DNA of 30,037 nucleotides from Nitrospirota bacterium (GTDB lineage Bacteria > Nitrospirota > Nitrospiria > Nitrospirales > Nitrospiraceae). The number at the start of each line of letters is the position of its first letter. Within the stretch, counting starts at the first letter, position 1. The stretch lies in NCBI GenBank assembly GCA_016222925.1, contig JACRQB010000174.1:1-30037 (forward strand). The letters run 5' to 3'. Shown here one piece after another: positions 9,071 to 17,043 of the stretch. The translations under genes were made by a program, and so were the position numbers. Below the pieces are notes generated by a model. The model saw only the letters and a program-made list of their open reading frames with translations, was not told where the DNA came from and searched no databases.

Positions 9071-10855
9071 GTGTATCAGTACGGCCTCATCGGAAACTGC
9101 CAAATTTCCGCGCTGATCAGCGCACAAGGGTCCATCGACTGGCTGTGCCTCCCGAGACCCGACAGCCCACCAATCTTCGGGAAAATCCTGGACCAGGAGG
9201 GTGGCCAATTTTCCATCTCTGCGTCTGTCCCGTCCTCGGAAACAACCACGACACAGCAATACCTCTCGAACACCAACATATTAGTGACCACCGTCTCGTT
9301 ACCCAACGGGGATGCCTTCCGGATTACCGATTTTTGCCCTCGCTTCCTGCAATATGGCCGCATCTATCGTCCAGCCGCCTTATTTCGGATCGTCGAGCCG
9401 CTGAGCGGATCACCGTCGATTCGTGTCTGTTGCCAGCCGGTCTCCGGTTGGGAGAAAACGCCGGTTCGGTCTGTCCGCGGCAGCAGCCACCTTCGGTATG
9501 ATATTCGAGGAGACTACTTGCGGCTGCTCACGAATATGCCGCTGACATACCTCTGCGGGGAAACACCGGTCCTCCTGACGTCGAAGATGTACTTCGCACT
9601 GACGTGGGGACTCGGGATTGAAGATGATCTCGTCAAAGTCAGTCACGAATTTCTCGATCAGACGACCAAATACTGGCAGACCTGGGTCAAGCAGTGCTCG
9701 ATCCCGGTCATCTATCAGGAGGAGGTCATCCGCTCGGCCCTCGCACTGAAACTCCAATGTTATGAGGATACCGGAGCAATTCTCGCCGCGCCCACCACCA
9801 GCTTGCCCGAGGAACCAGGCGGTCCTCGAAATTGGGACTATCGCTACTGCTGGCTGCGCGATGCCCATTTCTCGCTTTCGGCGTTTCACAATCTCGGCCA
9901 GTTTGAAGAGATGGAAGGCTTCCTGAAGTTTCTCCTGAATGTAGGTTATGCCTCTGAGCAATCACATGATCGCTTGGCGCCGGTGTATAAACTCAGTCAG
10001 GATCTGCCTCTTCCGGAAACTGAGCATGCCAACTGGCAAGGCTTTCTTGGAAGCCGGCCCGTACGAAGCCATAACCAGGCAGCCGAACATGTACAGAGCG
10101 ACGTCTACGGAGAAATGATTCTCACGCTGGCTCCGATCTTCTTTGACAATCGATTCATTGACCTGCGGACGAAGGATCATGAAGCGCTGGTCGCTAATTT
10201 GGTCCGCCTCTGTGAACGAAGCATCTCTCAGCCGGATGCCGGACCATGGGAGATTCGTAATGGCTGGAAGGAGCATTCGTTCACGAATCTCATGTGTTGG
10301 GCCGGACTAGACCGGGCCTACCGCATGCAGCGGGCTGGGTTTCTCCTTGATCTACCGACCAACCTAGACACAGCCCGCGCGCGAGCGGCAAATGCTTTAC
10401 TGCAAGCCACCAAGGACAAATCCCTCCGAAATGGGCCGACTGACGAGAGTTACGACGCCTCCTTAGCCCAATTGGCCATTCTCGGATTTCCAGATCGAGA
10501 GGTGTGCGATACGACGATCACGCAGATCAAGCAAGCCCTCGCCGTGCGCCAAGACGGAAAGGAGACGGGGTTTTTCTTCCGCTACCTCCGGCAGGACGAT
10601 TTCGGTAAGCCTCAGTCGAGCTTTGTCATTTGCTCATTCTGGGTCGTTCAAGCGCTCGCCAAACTGGGTCGTCTCGCTGAGGCGAAGCAGATCATGAACC
10701 AGATTCTCACCGGAGCCAATGGCGTCGGGCTCTTTGCCGAGCACTTCGTGCCGGACACTCGCGTCCAACTCGGAAACTTCCCGCAGGCCTATTCCCACGT
10801 CGGCTTAATCAACGCCGCGTTCGCCGTCAGCCCTCCGTGGAGTGACGTACTGTAG
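9071..10855 (+). CDS. GH15 family glycosidase (glucoamylase or trehalase-like)
   Basis: A 594-residue cytoplasmic enzyme of glycoside hydrolase family 15. The N-terminus YGLIGNCQISALISAQGSID followed by WLCLPR is the family hallmark. The (alpha/alpha)6 barrel shows PRNWDYRYCWLRDA, the general-acid region PDAGPWEIRN, and the base region GLFAEHFVPD followed by GNFPQAYSHVGLINAA. Family members hydrolyse alpha-linked glucose, and several act on trehalose. Its position 48 bases from the divergent trehalose-6-P synthase favours a trehalose-related role; this is context, not proof. The start is GTG at 9071. An ATG at 9060 is out of frame. The very short divergent spacer implies overlapping promoters and joint control with otsA-otsB. 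Confidence 0.9.
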   Translation: MYQYGLIGNCQISALISAQGSIDWLCLPRPDSPPIFGKILDQEGGQFSISASVPSSETTTTQQYLSNTNILVTTVSLPNGDAFRITDFCPRFLQYGRIYRPAALFRIVEPLSGSPSIRVCCQPVSGWEKTPVRSVRGSSHLRYDIRGDYLRLLTNMPLTYLCGETPVLLTSKMYFALTWGLGIEDDLVKVSHEFLDQTTKYWQTWVKQCSIPVIYQEEVIRSALALKLQCYEDTGAILAAPTTSLPEEPGGPRNWDYRYCWLRDAHFSLSAFHNLGQFEEMEGFLKFLLNVGYASEQSHDRLAPVYKLSQDLPLPETEHANWQGFLGSRPVRSHNQAAEHVQSDVYGEMILTLAPIFFDNRFIDLRTKDHEALVANLVRLCERSISQPDAGPWEIRNGWKEHSFTNLMCWAGLDRAYRMQRAGFLLDLPTNLDTARARAANALLQATKDKSLRNGPTDESYDASLAQLAILGFPDREVCDTTITQIKQALAVRQDGKETGFFFRYLRQDDFGKPQSSFVICSFWVVQALAKLGRLAEAKQIMNQILTGANGVGLFAEHFVPDTRVQLGNFPQAYSHVGLINAAFAVSPPWSDVL

Positions 10856-11280
10856 CAGCACAGTGAACGTATCCGCCCTCTTCCATTAGTGCATTCCCGA
10901 AACAGAAAGTTGAGTCTCTGCAATAAGTGCCGCAGTGAGAGGCTTATCATTCTCCTTTCAAGCCCATACAGCATAGAAGAGGTGTCGGGTCATCCCAAGA
11001 AAAGCATACTGGTGGGTTGAAGACTCTTTCCGGCGGCGTCAATGAAGGAATGAGCCGCCGGAACGCACGAAGTGCGATTTGGTGACGATTGGGGCTATGA
11101 AGTCTTGATCGAGAAAATGCGAACTTATGCGGAAAGATGGATGTCAATTGTGGAACCTCATTCCTGATATCGATCTGTAATGACTATTGCTATTCAACCT
11201 GAGCAGACTCTTGGCTCCGCCTCCGAAAACCTACAGTAGAATGGTGTCTCGTACGATACCAAGTTAAGAGTTGAATCAAT
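10856..11280. other. Intergenic region without a recognisable gene
   Basis: About 425 bases with no coding frame I can support on either strand. It is more AT-rich towards its right end than the GH15 gene. The only structure I see is the GC-rich hairpin listed separately at 11028-11063, followed by a small GCACGAAGTGC inverted pair. The region marks the change from core-like to accessory-like sequence. Confidence 0.6.
11028..11063. repeat. GC-rich hairpin flanking the accessory patch (left)
   Basis: TTCCGGCGGC at 11028-11037 and GCCGCCGGAA at 11054-11063 form a perfect 10 bp stem with a 16-base loop. There is no T tract on either side, so it is not a classical terminator. It shares the core CCGGCGGC(A/G)TCA ... 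GCCGCCG with the hairpin at 13632-13691, on the other side of the nuclease-like genes. It could be a REP-type palindrome. Confidence 0.6.
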
Positions 11281-12837
11281 TTAATTAAGGCAGCATTTCT
11301 TGTATTTGCGTCCGCTGCCACACAGACAGGGATCGTTCCGGCCAACCTTTTTCACTCGATTCTGTTCCAGCATCAACGCATCAAGAGCCCGATTGATAGG
11401 CATTGCCGCTTGCATTCCTTTGGTCTTCTCATCCATGTTCTCATCCTGAATCCACGGGAAGATCAAAGAGACACCAAACTTCACGTCCGGTCCAGACGAA
11501 CTCATGCCAAGCCCAAACCATTTCCCAGACTTCTCTCTATACTTACGAAGCCTGCAGTAGGATTCAAGGCGAGAGCCTGCCACGTGTACTGGCTCATCAG
11601 TGCAGTGGAAGGTAATGCCGAAGCCTTCCTTAAATGCGAACGTAGCGTCATGCACCTGGCCGTCTGCGCGTGTGCGAGCTGCCAACTTCTCTACAGCACA
11701 GCTTATATCATTGATAGTCTGTTCGCTCATCGCTAGAAGCAAGAAACCGAGGTCGATGGTTGCCGGGTCTGGCCTGGCTTCAATTTCTTTCACGACCCGA
11801 CCAACCGTCGTTGCTTTGAATCGAGTCAGAACACCATCGGGCGTAGCGGCTCCTTGCATCCCAGCACGTCTGACTGCCATTGCGATGTCTAGCCCTGCCG
11901 AAAAGTTATCATCTAGATGCATCACGTTAATGTCAGGCTGGACCCACAGGTTTTGGGTGAGGTGGTAACCAAGAATTGTCAGTTCTTGTGACGCAATGAG
12001 CTGCTCGGCATGGTTGACCCGGCGATTCACATAGCTCAAGAACTGCAGGGGTGACTGCAGCATTTCGGTCAGGGCGTCAACGGCAAATACGTCCATCACC
12101 AACGGTGCTTGTACACGATCGATTGACTCTGTCTTCAGAAACTGCCGTGCCTGAAAGCTCAAAGCAGGGTAATGATCACTGACGACACAGAAGATGTATA
12201 TTTCCTTGATATCATTTGGCAATGCAACAACATGCCCATCTGCGGCTCTCAGCTTGTGTAGCTTGCCGAGTAGGCTTTTGGCGCACACAGTTCCCTGGTC
12301 ATAGGCCATCTGTACCGCTTTCATGAAGTCATCGCGGATAACGCGATCATTTCCCTTTCTCGACTCTTGAGATAATCGCTTTGATTTCGCCTGCACTATG
12401 ACGACCCGGTTACCCCAGACAACAAGTACGTCAATATCCGAGACTTTTGCCGCCTTGGTTTCGAAAACATCAACGTTTCGATGAACATGATCAGCCCCAA
12501 AAACCAAGCCAAGACGGTCGGCTATAAAGTTCTCGGTGAAGTCACCACGGTTCTTGGTGAGAGTTGGTTGATACAGTTTGTCTTGGCCCATCCAGTAGAA
12601 GGGTGCTTCATAAATGGCCTCGGCCAGTGAATAGAATTGCAGCGCTAGGAACTCTCCGCTTGGCATCCGCAGCAAGGGAGTTGCCGTAATGACGTTGAAG
12701 TCATACAGTGCGTTGAACCCAGCATTGTGCTCTGTGGATGGTAGCTCAAACGCCCCGAGTATTCGTTCTATCAAGTCGGCGGAGAGGTTCGCTTTCACTG
12801 CAATATCATTGGCGGTGAAGGAGAAAAGAGGAAGCAT
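11281..12837 (-). CDS. PD-(D/E)XK nuclease-like protein with C-terminal SEC-C motif
   Basis: A 518-residue protein. Near residues 100-151 it has a restriction-endonuclease-like core: GDFTENFIADRLG, then SDIDVLVVWGNRVVIVQAKS with acidic residues D134/D136 and a Q149-A-K151 site. The Q-x-K variant is typical of Mrr- and NERD-like nucleases. The last 22 residues are a SEC-C zinc motif (NDPCLCGSGRKYKKCC, C504, C506, C515, C516), found in SecA and many standalone proteins. The middle is unrecognised. Its start overlaps the upstream gene by 32 bases, and the open frame extends upstream as PEQHPDEWT before ATG 12837. This suggests it is the C-terminal part of a longer protein split by a frameshift. 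The role may be DNA defence or repair, inferred from domains only. Confidence 0.75.
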   Translation of the reverse strand: MLPLFSFTANDIAVKANLSADLIERILGAFELPSTEHNAGFNALYDFNVITATPLLRMPSGEFLALQFYSLAEAIYEAPFYWMGQDKLYQPTLTKNRGDFTENFIADRLGLVFGADHVHRNVDVFETKAAKVSDIDVLVVWGNRVVIVQAKSKRLSQESRKGNDRVIRDDFMKAVQMAYDQGTVCAKSLLGKLHKLRAADGHVVALPNDIKEIYIFCVVSDHYPALSFQARQFLKTESIDRVQAPLVMDVFAVDALTEMLQSPLQFLSYVNRRVNHAEQLIASQELTILGYHLTQNLWVQPDINVMHLDDNFSAGLDIAMAVRRAGMQGAATPDGVLTRFKATTVGRVVKEIEARPDPATIDLGFLLLAMSEQTINDISCAVEKLAARTRADGQVHDATFAFKEGFGITFHCTDEPVHVAGSRLESYCRLRKYREKSGKWFGLGMSSSGPDVKFGVSLIFPWIQDENMDEKTKGMQAAMPINRALDALMLEQNRVKKVGRNDPCLCGSGRKYKKCCLN

Positions 12838-13372
12838 AGTCCATTCGTCTGGATGCTGCTCTGGGGTCTATGCTGAAACCTCGTTTTGCCGCAAGCCACG
12901 CTGCGTCGGCTGCGTATTTTTTGACGGCCAGCTCGAGGTATTGGAAGTCGTAAGCGGCTTCCGCGCTATAAAAGATGGGTTCTCGCAGAGCTGCTCCCCG
13001 CTCAAACGGGTTGAAGCCGTTCTCCACCGCTTCCTTAGTTGAACCTAACCAGAACTCGCCAGCGAGACAGTGATGCAACTCTTCAAGGAGTCGCTCTGTC
13101 GCATCCATATACCCCTGCACTATCTTCGGGGTAGGAAGGCTCCAGTTGATATCCGCCTTGATCATCAAGCCGAGCAAGGTATTGATCTCCGTTCGGATGA
13201 GCCGCGAGGGAGAAAACATCTTGCTCAGATCGGCTTTCTCCAATTTTCCTTCGTAGAGTATTACGTTGTCCCGGAAGCAAAAGTATGCAACAGCATGCAC
13301 ATAGCCAGGCCGGCAACAGAGCGCCGCCAGCTCGGAAAAGACTTCTTGTTCCGATCGAGCTGCTTTTTTCAT
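12806..13372 (-). CDS. Unrecognised protein, likely N-terminal part of the SEC-C nuclease-like protein
   Basis: About 188 residues, mainly helical (EQEVFSELAALCCRPGYVHA, LIRTEINTLLGLMIKAD), with no family I can name. I prefer ATG 13372; a TTG at 13378 is possible, and no strong ribosome binding site is seen for either. It overlaps the downstream gene in another frame. Removing one C from the C4 run at 12863-12866 (GGGG on the + strand) would join RGFSID to PEQHPDEWTMLPLF without a stop. The joined text reads more naturally than this frame's own tail (PRAASRRMDYASSFLLHRQ). It is thus either the front half of a frameshifted gene of about 700 codons or one member of an overlapping pair. Codon use is more AT-rich than in the flanking genes. 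Confidence 0.6.
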   Translation of the reverse strand: MKKAARSEQEVFSELAALCCRPGYVHAVAYFCFRDNVILYEGKLEKADLSKMFSPSRLIRTEINTLLGLMIKADINWSLPTPKIVQGYMDATERLLEELHHCLAGEFWLGSTKEAVENGFNPFERGAALREPIFYSAEAAYDFQYLELAVKKYAADAAWLAAKRGFSIDPRAASRRMDYASSFLLHRQ

Positions 13373-13631
13373 AGTCAACTTCGCTTCCAGCCTGGCTAAT
13401 TCGGTTGCCGAAATTACAAAGTCTACAACCAGTCCTGGTCCATCGCTACCTGCTGCTCTGCGTCACCTAGGTGCCAATCGGCAATATATCTTGACAGGTC
13501 AAAGCAAGGAAAACGACAAAGAGCCAAGCGGGCCTGATCAGTTAGTCAGTGTGTTACCCAGAGATCCCAAGTAACACCTACTAGCGCGCCAGCATGCGCA
13601 AAATGCGAGATCAGAGCAGAATCACAGGAGG

Positions 13632-13691
13632 GTTTTATCCGGCGGCATCAGGGAAGAGAGGCTTCGCCTGATAAGCCGCCGAGATTAAAAC
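13632..13691. repeat. Long GC-rich hairpin flanking the accessory patch (right)
   Basis: GTTTTATCCGGCGGC at 13632-13646 pairs with GCCGCCGAGATTAAAAC at 13675-13691, with small bulges. Inside it, ATCAGG (13647-13652) pairs with CCTGAT (13667-13672), giving a stem of about 20 pairs around a loop of about 14 bases. The core CCGGCGGCATCA resembles the hairpin at 11028. It could be a REP-like palindrome or the folded end of a small mobile element. Confidence 0.65.
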
Positions 13692-13728
13692 AAAGACACT
13701 GGTGGTGTTTATCCGCGGACGCCAGTTC

Positions 13729-13768
13729 GATAAAACGAAAAAGAGCCCGCGGGTCAACCGAAGGTTGG
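13729..13768 (-). terminator. Possible terminator after ssrA
   Basis: Reading down the minus strand from the CCA end of the tmRNA gene, a small CAACC-TTC-GGTTG hairpin is followed by the palindrome CCCGCGGG and then CTCTTTTTCGTTTT. Hairpin plus T tract just after a stable RNA fits intrinsic termination, but the hairpin abutting the T tract is weak. Confidence 0.4.
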
Positions 13769-13770
13769 TA

Positions 13771-14118
13771 TGGTGGAGGCGAGGGGAGTTGAACCCCTGT
13801 CCGAAGATCGTCAGTGCACTGCGTCTACATGTGTAGCCGATAATTTAATTTTCGCAGCCATCCACGCCTATCGGCAGGCTTAGAACAGCCACTAGCCCAG
13901 AAAGTTCTCGTCCTCAGCCGCTGAGCACCAGCCTTGGACCAGCCCGCTGCATCGCGCTCTTCCACCCCCGCGGGCATCAGATGGAAGAACGTCGCAGTTA
14001 ATTAAGCTGCGAGTGCCAGTTCTTGATTGGCAGTTGCATTTTCCCGGAGGGTTACGAGTCCCCGAGAGCTCGACATGCGACAGTGACTTCAGTATCCCCG
14101 TCGAAACCGGTCGCCCCC
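13771..14118 (-). ncRNA. ssrA: Transfer-messenger RNA (tmRNA)
   Basis: A 348-base tmRNA that rescues stalled ribosomes and tags unfinished proteins. The mature 5' end GGGGGCGACCGGTTTCGACG lies at 14118. The 3' end reads GGGGTTCAACTCCCC (T arm), then CGCCTCCACCA with the CCA encoded at 13771-13773. The acceptor stem GGGGGCG/CGCCTCC pairs over 7 positions with one G-U. The internal tag frame, minus strand 14037-14002, reads GCA ACT GCC AAT CAA GAA CTG GCA CTC GCA GCT TAA, that is ATANQELALAA. It ends in the ALAA-type degron expected for ClpXP recognition. I infer the GCA at 14037 as resume codon from its position and the tag's form. It is a one-piece, non-permuted gene. Confidence 0.95.
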
Positions 14119-14169
14119 TTTCGGCACTGCTTGCCTCAGCCTTAACCTCAGTCATCAACCTTCGTGTTG

Positions 14170-14197
14170 ATGATAGGCATGATACCGCACCAGTCAA
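14170..14197 (-). promoter_or_regulatory. Candidate sigma-70-type promoter for ssrA
   Basis: On the minus strand TTGACT (14197-14192) and TATCAT (14175-14170) are separated by 16 bases. Initiation would fall about 45 bases upstream of the mature tmRNA 5' end, leaving a leader for RNase P to remove, as is usual for ssrA. Confidence 0.5.
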
Positions 14198-14262
14198 TGG
14201 GAATCCACCTGCCAACGGTTTCCCACCCATGGGTATTGTATCGAGGGCGCCACCGCACCCTT

Positions 14263-15519
14263 TTATGTTTTTTCTACTTCATCCAGGCTCGGCCGGATGA
14301 GGTACGGGCCATAGACACACGCAAAGAGTAGGTAGGCCCCACTCCAACAGAGCGCAGACAGGCCAAGTAGCGTATAGGTGAGAGCCGTAGGGATATCGTC
14401 GTTGGGGGCAAAGATTCGCAGGAACGCCCCGACATTGATCAGCACATACATCGACACAGTAAACCCGTCAGCATGCCGCGGTCGTCCCGTGTGGCCGAGA
14501 CTCGCGCGAGTCATCACCGCGAGCGTCATCGCGCCCATCGCTCCAGTGGTGAGGAGATGAACCGCGTTTTCAGGAGAGAAACCAACCCCTAGGATCGATG
14601 CCCCAAGGGCGATGAGAAACAGCGCCACCCATCCATACCCGATGTGCAGAATCAGCACGAGTGGTTCCTTCCAGGTCCTCCACCCTCCCCAACGGAGCAG
14701 GCGCACCACGCTCGCCACACCGGCAACCAGCAACATGACTCCCGCCGCCACGCTCTCCGGCTGAAGAACCCACGCGATGACTCCCACGAGGACCGAGAGA
14801 ATCGCGACGCCATCCGCCAGAGAAAACACTTCCGGCAGCTTTGCAATGTTCCTGTCTGCCAAGAACTCACGGGTAAATGTCGGCGTGAGGCGTCCACCGA
14901 TGATGGTCAACATGAGCGTCATCACCGACAGCGCGAAGCGCTCTGGGAAGTCCGTAGGCGCACCGCGCAACGCCGCCACGTGGAAAAACATATTTGCACA
15001 AGCATACAAGCTGACCAATATGCCAATGGGCGCTCGGTCCCAGCTCCCCGCTGCCATAATTTCTCGCCAGACATAGGTGGCCAAGATAACCAAAAACGCT
15101 CCATCCACGACGGCAGCTGTCGTCGCTCCAGCCCATGGGAAAGCCATCAGGAGCCGTCCGCCTAGCCACAACAGGAACAGCAATAGGAGCGGCACCCCTC
15201 TCAGCGGCATCCGATCTGTCCAGTTAGGCATGGCCGTAAGGAGAAATCCCGCGATCAACGCTGGCAAATACCCGAACAACATCTCATGGACGTGCCACTC
15301 ACGCGGGGAATACAAAAAGAGCGCTTGAGTCTTCCCTGCAAACAAGGCGACCCAGATAAGAACGGATAGAGCAGCAAACAGCGCAGCACCCAGGAAGAAC
15401 GGGCGAAACCCATACGATAAGAACGCCGACCCGGTATAGCGGGGAAAGGTCGGTTCGTCGTTGTCTTGTTGCTCCGCTGCAGCCGGCTGGCCAACTATCT
15501 GGATCTCATTCGATGACAT
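14263..15519 (-). CDS. nnrS: NnrS family membrane protein
   Basis: A 418-residue polytopic membrane protein with about twelve hydrophobic segments. The family signatures are visible: SYGFRPFFLGAALFAAL near residues 35-51, then WHVHEMLFGYLPALIAGFLL followed by TAMPNWTDR, with the conserved histidines thought to bind haem and copper. TPTFTREFLADR and GHTGRPRH are further conserved stretches. NnrS proteins are linked to coping with nitric oxide, which suits an organism of the nitrogen cycle. The gene ends 145 bases before the 5' end of ssrA on the same strand and starts 74 bases beyond the end of the GTPase gene. It has no strong ribosome binding site; AATCAATCTCT precedes the ATG. I see no clear Fnr-type box. 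Confidence 0.88.
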   Translation of the reverse strand: MSSNEIQIVGQPAAAEQQDNDEPTFPRYTGSAFLSYGFRPFFLGAALFAALSVLIWVALFAGKTQALFLYSPREWHVHEMLFGYLPALIAGFLLTAMPNWTDRMPLRGVPLLLLFLLWLGGRLLMAFPWAGATTAAVVDGAFLVILATYVWREIMAAGSWDRAPIGILVSLYACANMFFHVAALRGAPTDFPERFALSVMTLMLTIIGGRLTPTFTREFLADRNIAKLPEVFSLADGVAILSVLVGVIAWVLQPESVAAGVMLLVAGVASVVRLLRWGGWRTWKEPLVLILHIGYGWVALFLIALGASILGVGFSPENAVHLLTTGAMGAMTLAVMTRASLGHTGRPRHADGFTVSMYVLINVGAFLRIFAPNDDIPTALTYTLLGLSALCWSGAYLLFACVYGPYLIRPSLDEVEKT

Positions 15520-15592
15520 AGAGATTGATTCTCGTGTGTGGGTCAGAGGCCTGTCAACCGAGGGCGAGCGTCAGACTGGCAGGCTGCCGGTC

Positions 15593-17043
15593 TCATGTCG
15601 GACGGTCCAGAAACCGTTTGGATGCGGGATAGGTGCTCCAGAGCAGTTCGAGCGTGATGGATGTCAACAGGGCCGCGAGTTGTTTGGGTTTCTTGTCCGT
15701 TCGGGGCATCAGTTCTTGCTCCCGCAAACGTGTCCACTGTTCATGCAGAGTGGCACGCTGCCCTGAGACCAAAGTTTTCACCTTCGTGATCCAGAACCTG
15801 GGGTCTTCGGGATCCGCAACGTACTGCCCCTGGCCTCGGCCGAAGTGGGCGATGGCCAGATATCGGATAATGACATCTTGAACCAGCAAATCCAGATAGT
15901 CATCTGACCACATGACCGGGGTCTGCTGGTGGCCTGCCTGCCGCTCCGCCCAGGCTTCTCCTCCGAAAAAGCCGAGGACGCCTCCGACCACGGCCCCAGC
16001 GACTGTAAACAGGCCCATGCTGACCCCACCCGTCGCCGCATCCAGATGGAGCCCGGCATAGGCCCCGCTGGTCAAGGCTCCACCGATTCCCCCGATAGCA
16101 GTCCCGCTAAGAGTTGCTTCGCCCCAACTCTGCCCGCCTCGTAGCACTTCGACGTGTTCCATTCTGGCCTGGATCATACCGATCGCATCCCCTTCCAGAC
16201 CATGTAGAGCAATGACCGCTTTCGTGGTCGTCCCAACCTCGTTCACCAGATCCTTCAAGAGGCCATCGACAGCCTGTTGCTTCTGCTTATCCATCGGTGA
16301 GCCGTCACCCCTGGTCATCACCCGCGACCTCGCAGCGCGTGCTACCAACATGGCCCACTGCTCCATCGCCGCATGAAAGATGGTCAAATTCGAGGTTTGC
16401 CAGACGGCGAATAATCGATTCATGAGCTGGCGATCGTGAGAAGGGAGAAGCGACTGAATGGTCTCGAACAGAATGCCTTCCTGGACCCAGCAGCGGCTGA
16501 ATGCATCAAGGCTGTGCACACCCCTGACGAAGCCATAGCTGGCAAAGTAGTCCTTCCAGGGTTGTTCGAGACGCTGCTGTTCTGCACGGTCCTTGGGGGG
16601 GCCGGTTTGGTTCAGCAGAACGATGACGGGCTTCCCGATCCATTCCAGCAGTTGCAATTCCGGCGCGATGTATCCGGCCATGCGTGGTTCTTCGGTCGCA
16701 TTCACCAGATAGAGGACGACGTCCGCTTCTTGCTGGACATTCAACACCGCCTGTTGGGCACACCATGAAGGCCGGTCACGAAATCGATCCCACACTTCCG
16801 TCACAATCCGTACGATCGGATTCTTGGCCCCCTGCAACCGAGAGAGGATCTTTTGACAGTTGGGAAAGCCGGGCGTATCCCAGAGCTGGAGAGACTCCCC
16901 TACGTCCGTTTCCAGCACCGTGTACTTTTGATTTTCGAGCGTGACATGAGCCCGATCGGCGACGAGGCCGATATCCTTCCGGAGCAGCGTTCTGGCCTAT
17001 GGGAAATCAAGGAGAGGGCGATCTGCGATTTCAGGGTACTCAT
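15593..17043 (-). pseudogene. DUF3482-type GTPase with deleted Walker A loop and frameshift
   Basis: This gene starts at ATG 17043, overlapping the stop of the DUF2868 gene (ATGA). It begins MSTLKSQIALSLISH, the normal start of the partner GTPase, and then hits a different frame. From about 16993 downward the other frame reads ARTLLRKDIGLVADRAHVTL, then TVLETDVGESLQLWDTPGF (switch II region), VVLYLVNATEEP, and the degenerate G4 motif VIVLLNQTG. It then continues through a glycine-rich hydrophobic stretch to a C-terminus typical of the family. What is missing between ISH and ARTLL is precisely the GxxxxGK(T/S) P-loop. About 22 bases would restore both the loop and the frame. The longest single frame left (16918-15593, 441 codons) lacks any nucleotide-binding loop, so a functional GTPase is unlikely unless the sequence is wrong. 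Confidence 0.8.

Larger units (their letters stand above)
13373..13770. other. Intergenic region between accessory genes and ssrA
   Basis: About 400 bases with no supportable reading frame. It holds the long hairpin at 13632-13691 and, next to ssrA, a possible terminator. I looked for a direct repeat of the ssrA 3' end here, which would mark an integration site. I found only a short ACTGGTGG shared between positions near 13704 and 11010, too little to call an attachment site. No integrase gene is present in the window. Confidence 0.5.

Noticed and set aside
9023..9259. N-terminal extension of the trehalose-6-P synthase frame to 9259
   Set aside because: It overlaps the start of the divergent GH15 gene, and its sequence is a shadow of that gene.
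10930..10947. Short match to the repeat at 2669 (CTCACTGCGGC on the reverse strand)
   Set aside because: Only about 11 bases match, so it is not evidence of a second copy.
11005..13712. Possible attachment-site direct repeat near ssrA (ACTGGTGG)
   Set aside because: Eight shared bases are too few, it does not match the tmRNA 3' end well, and no integrase is present.
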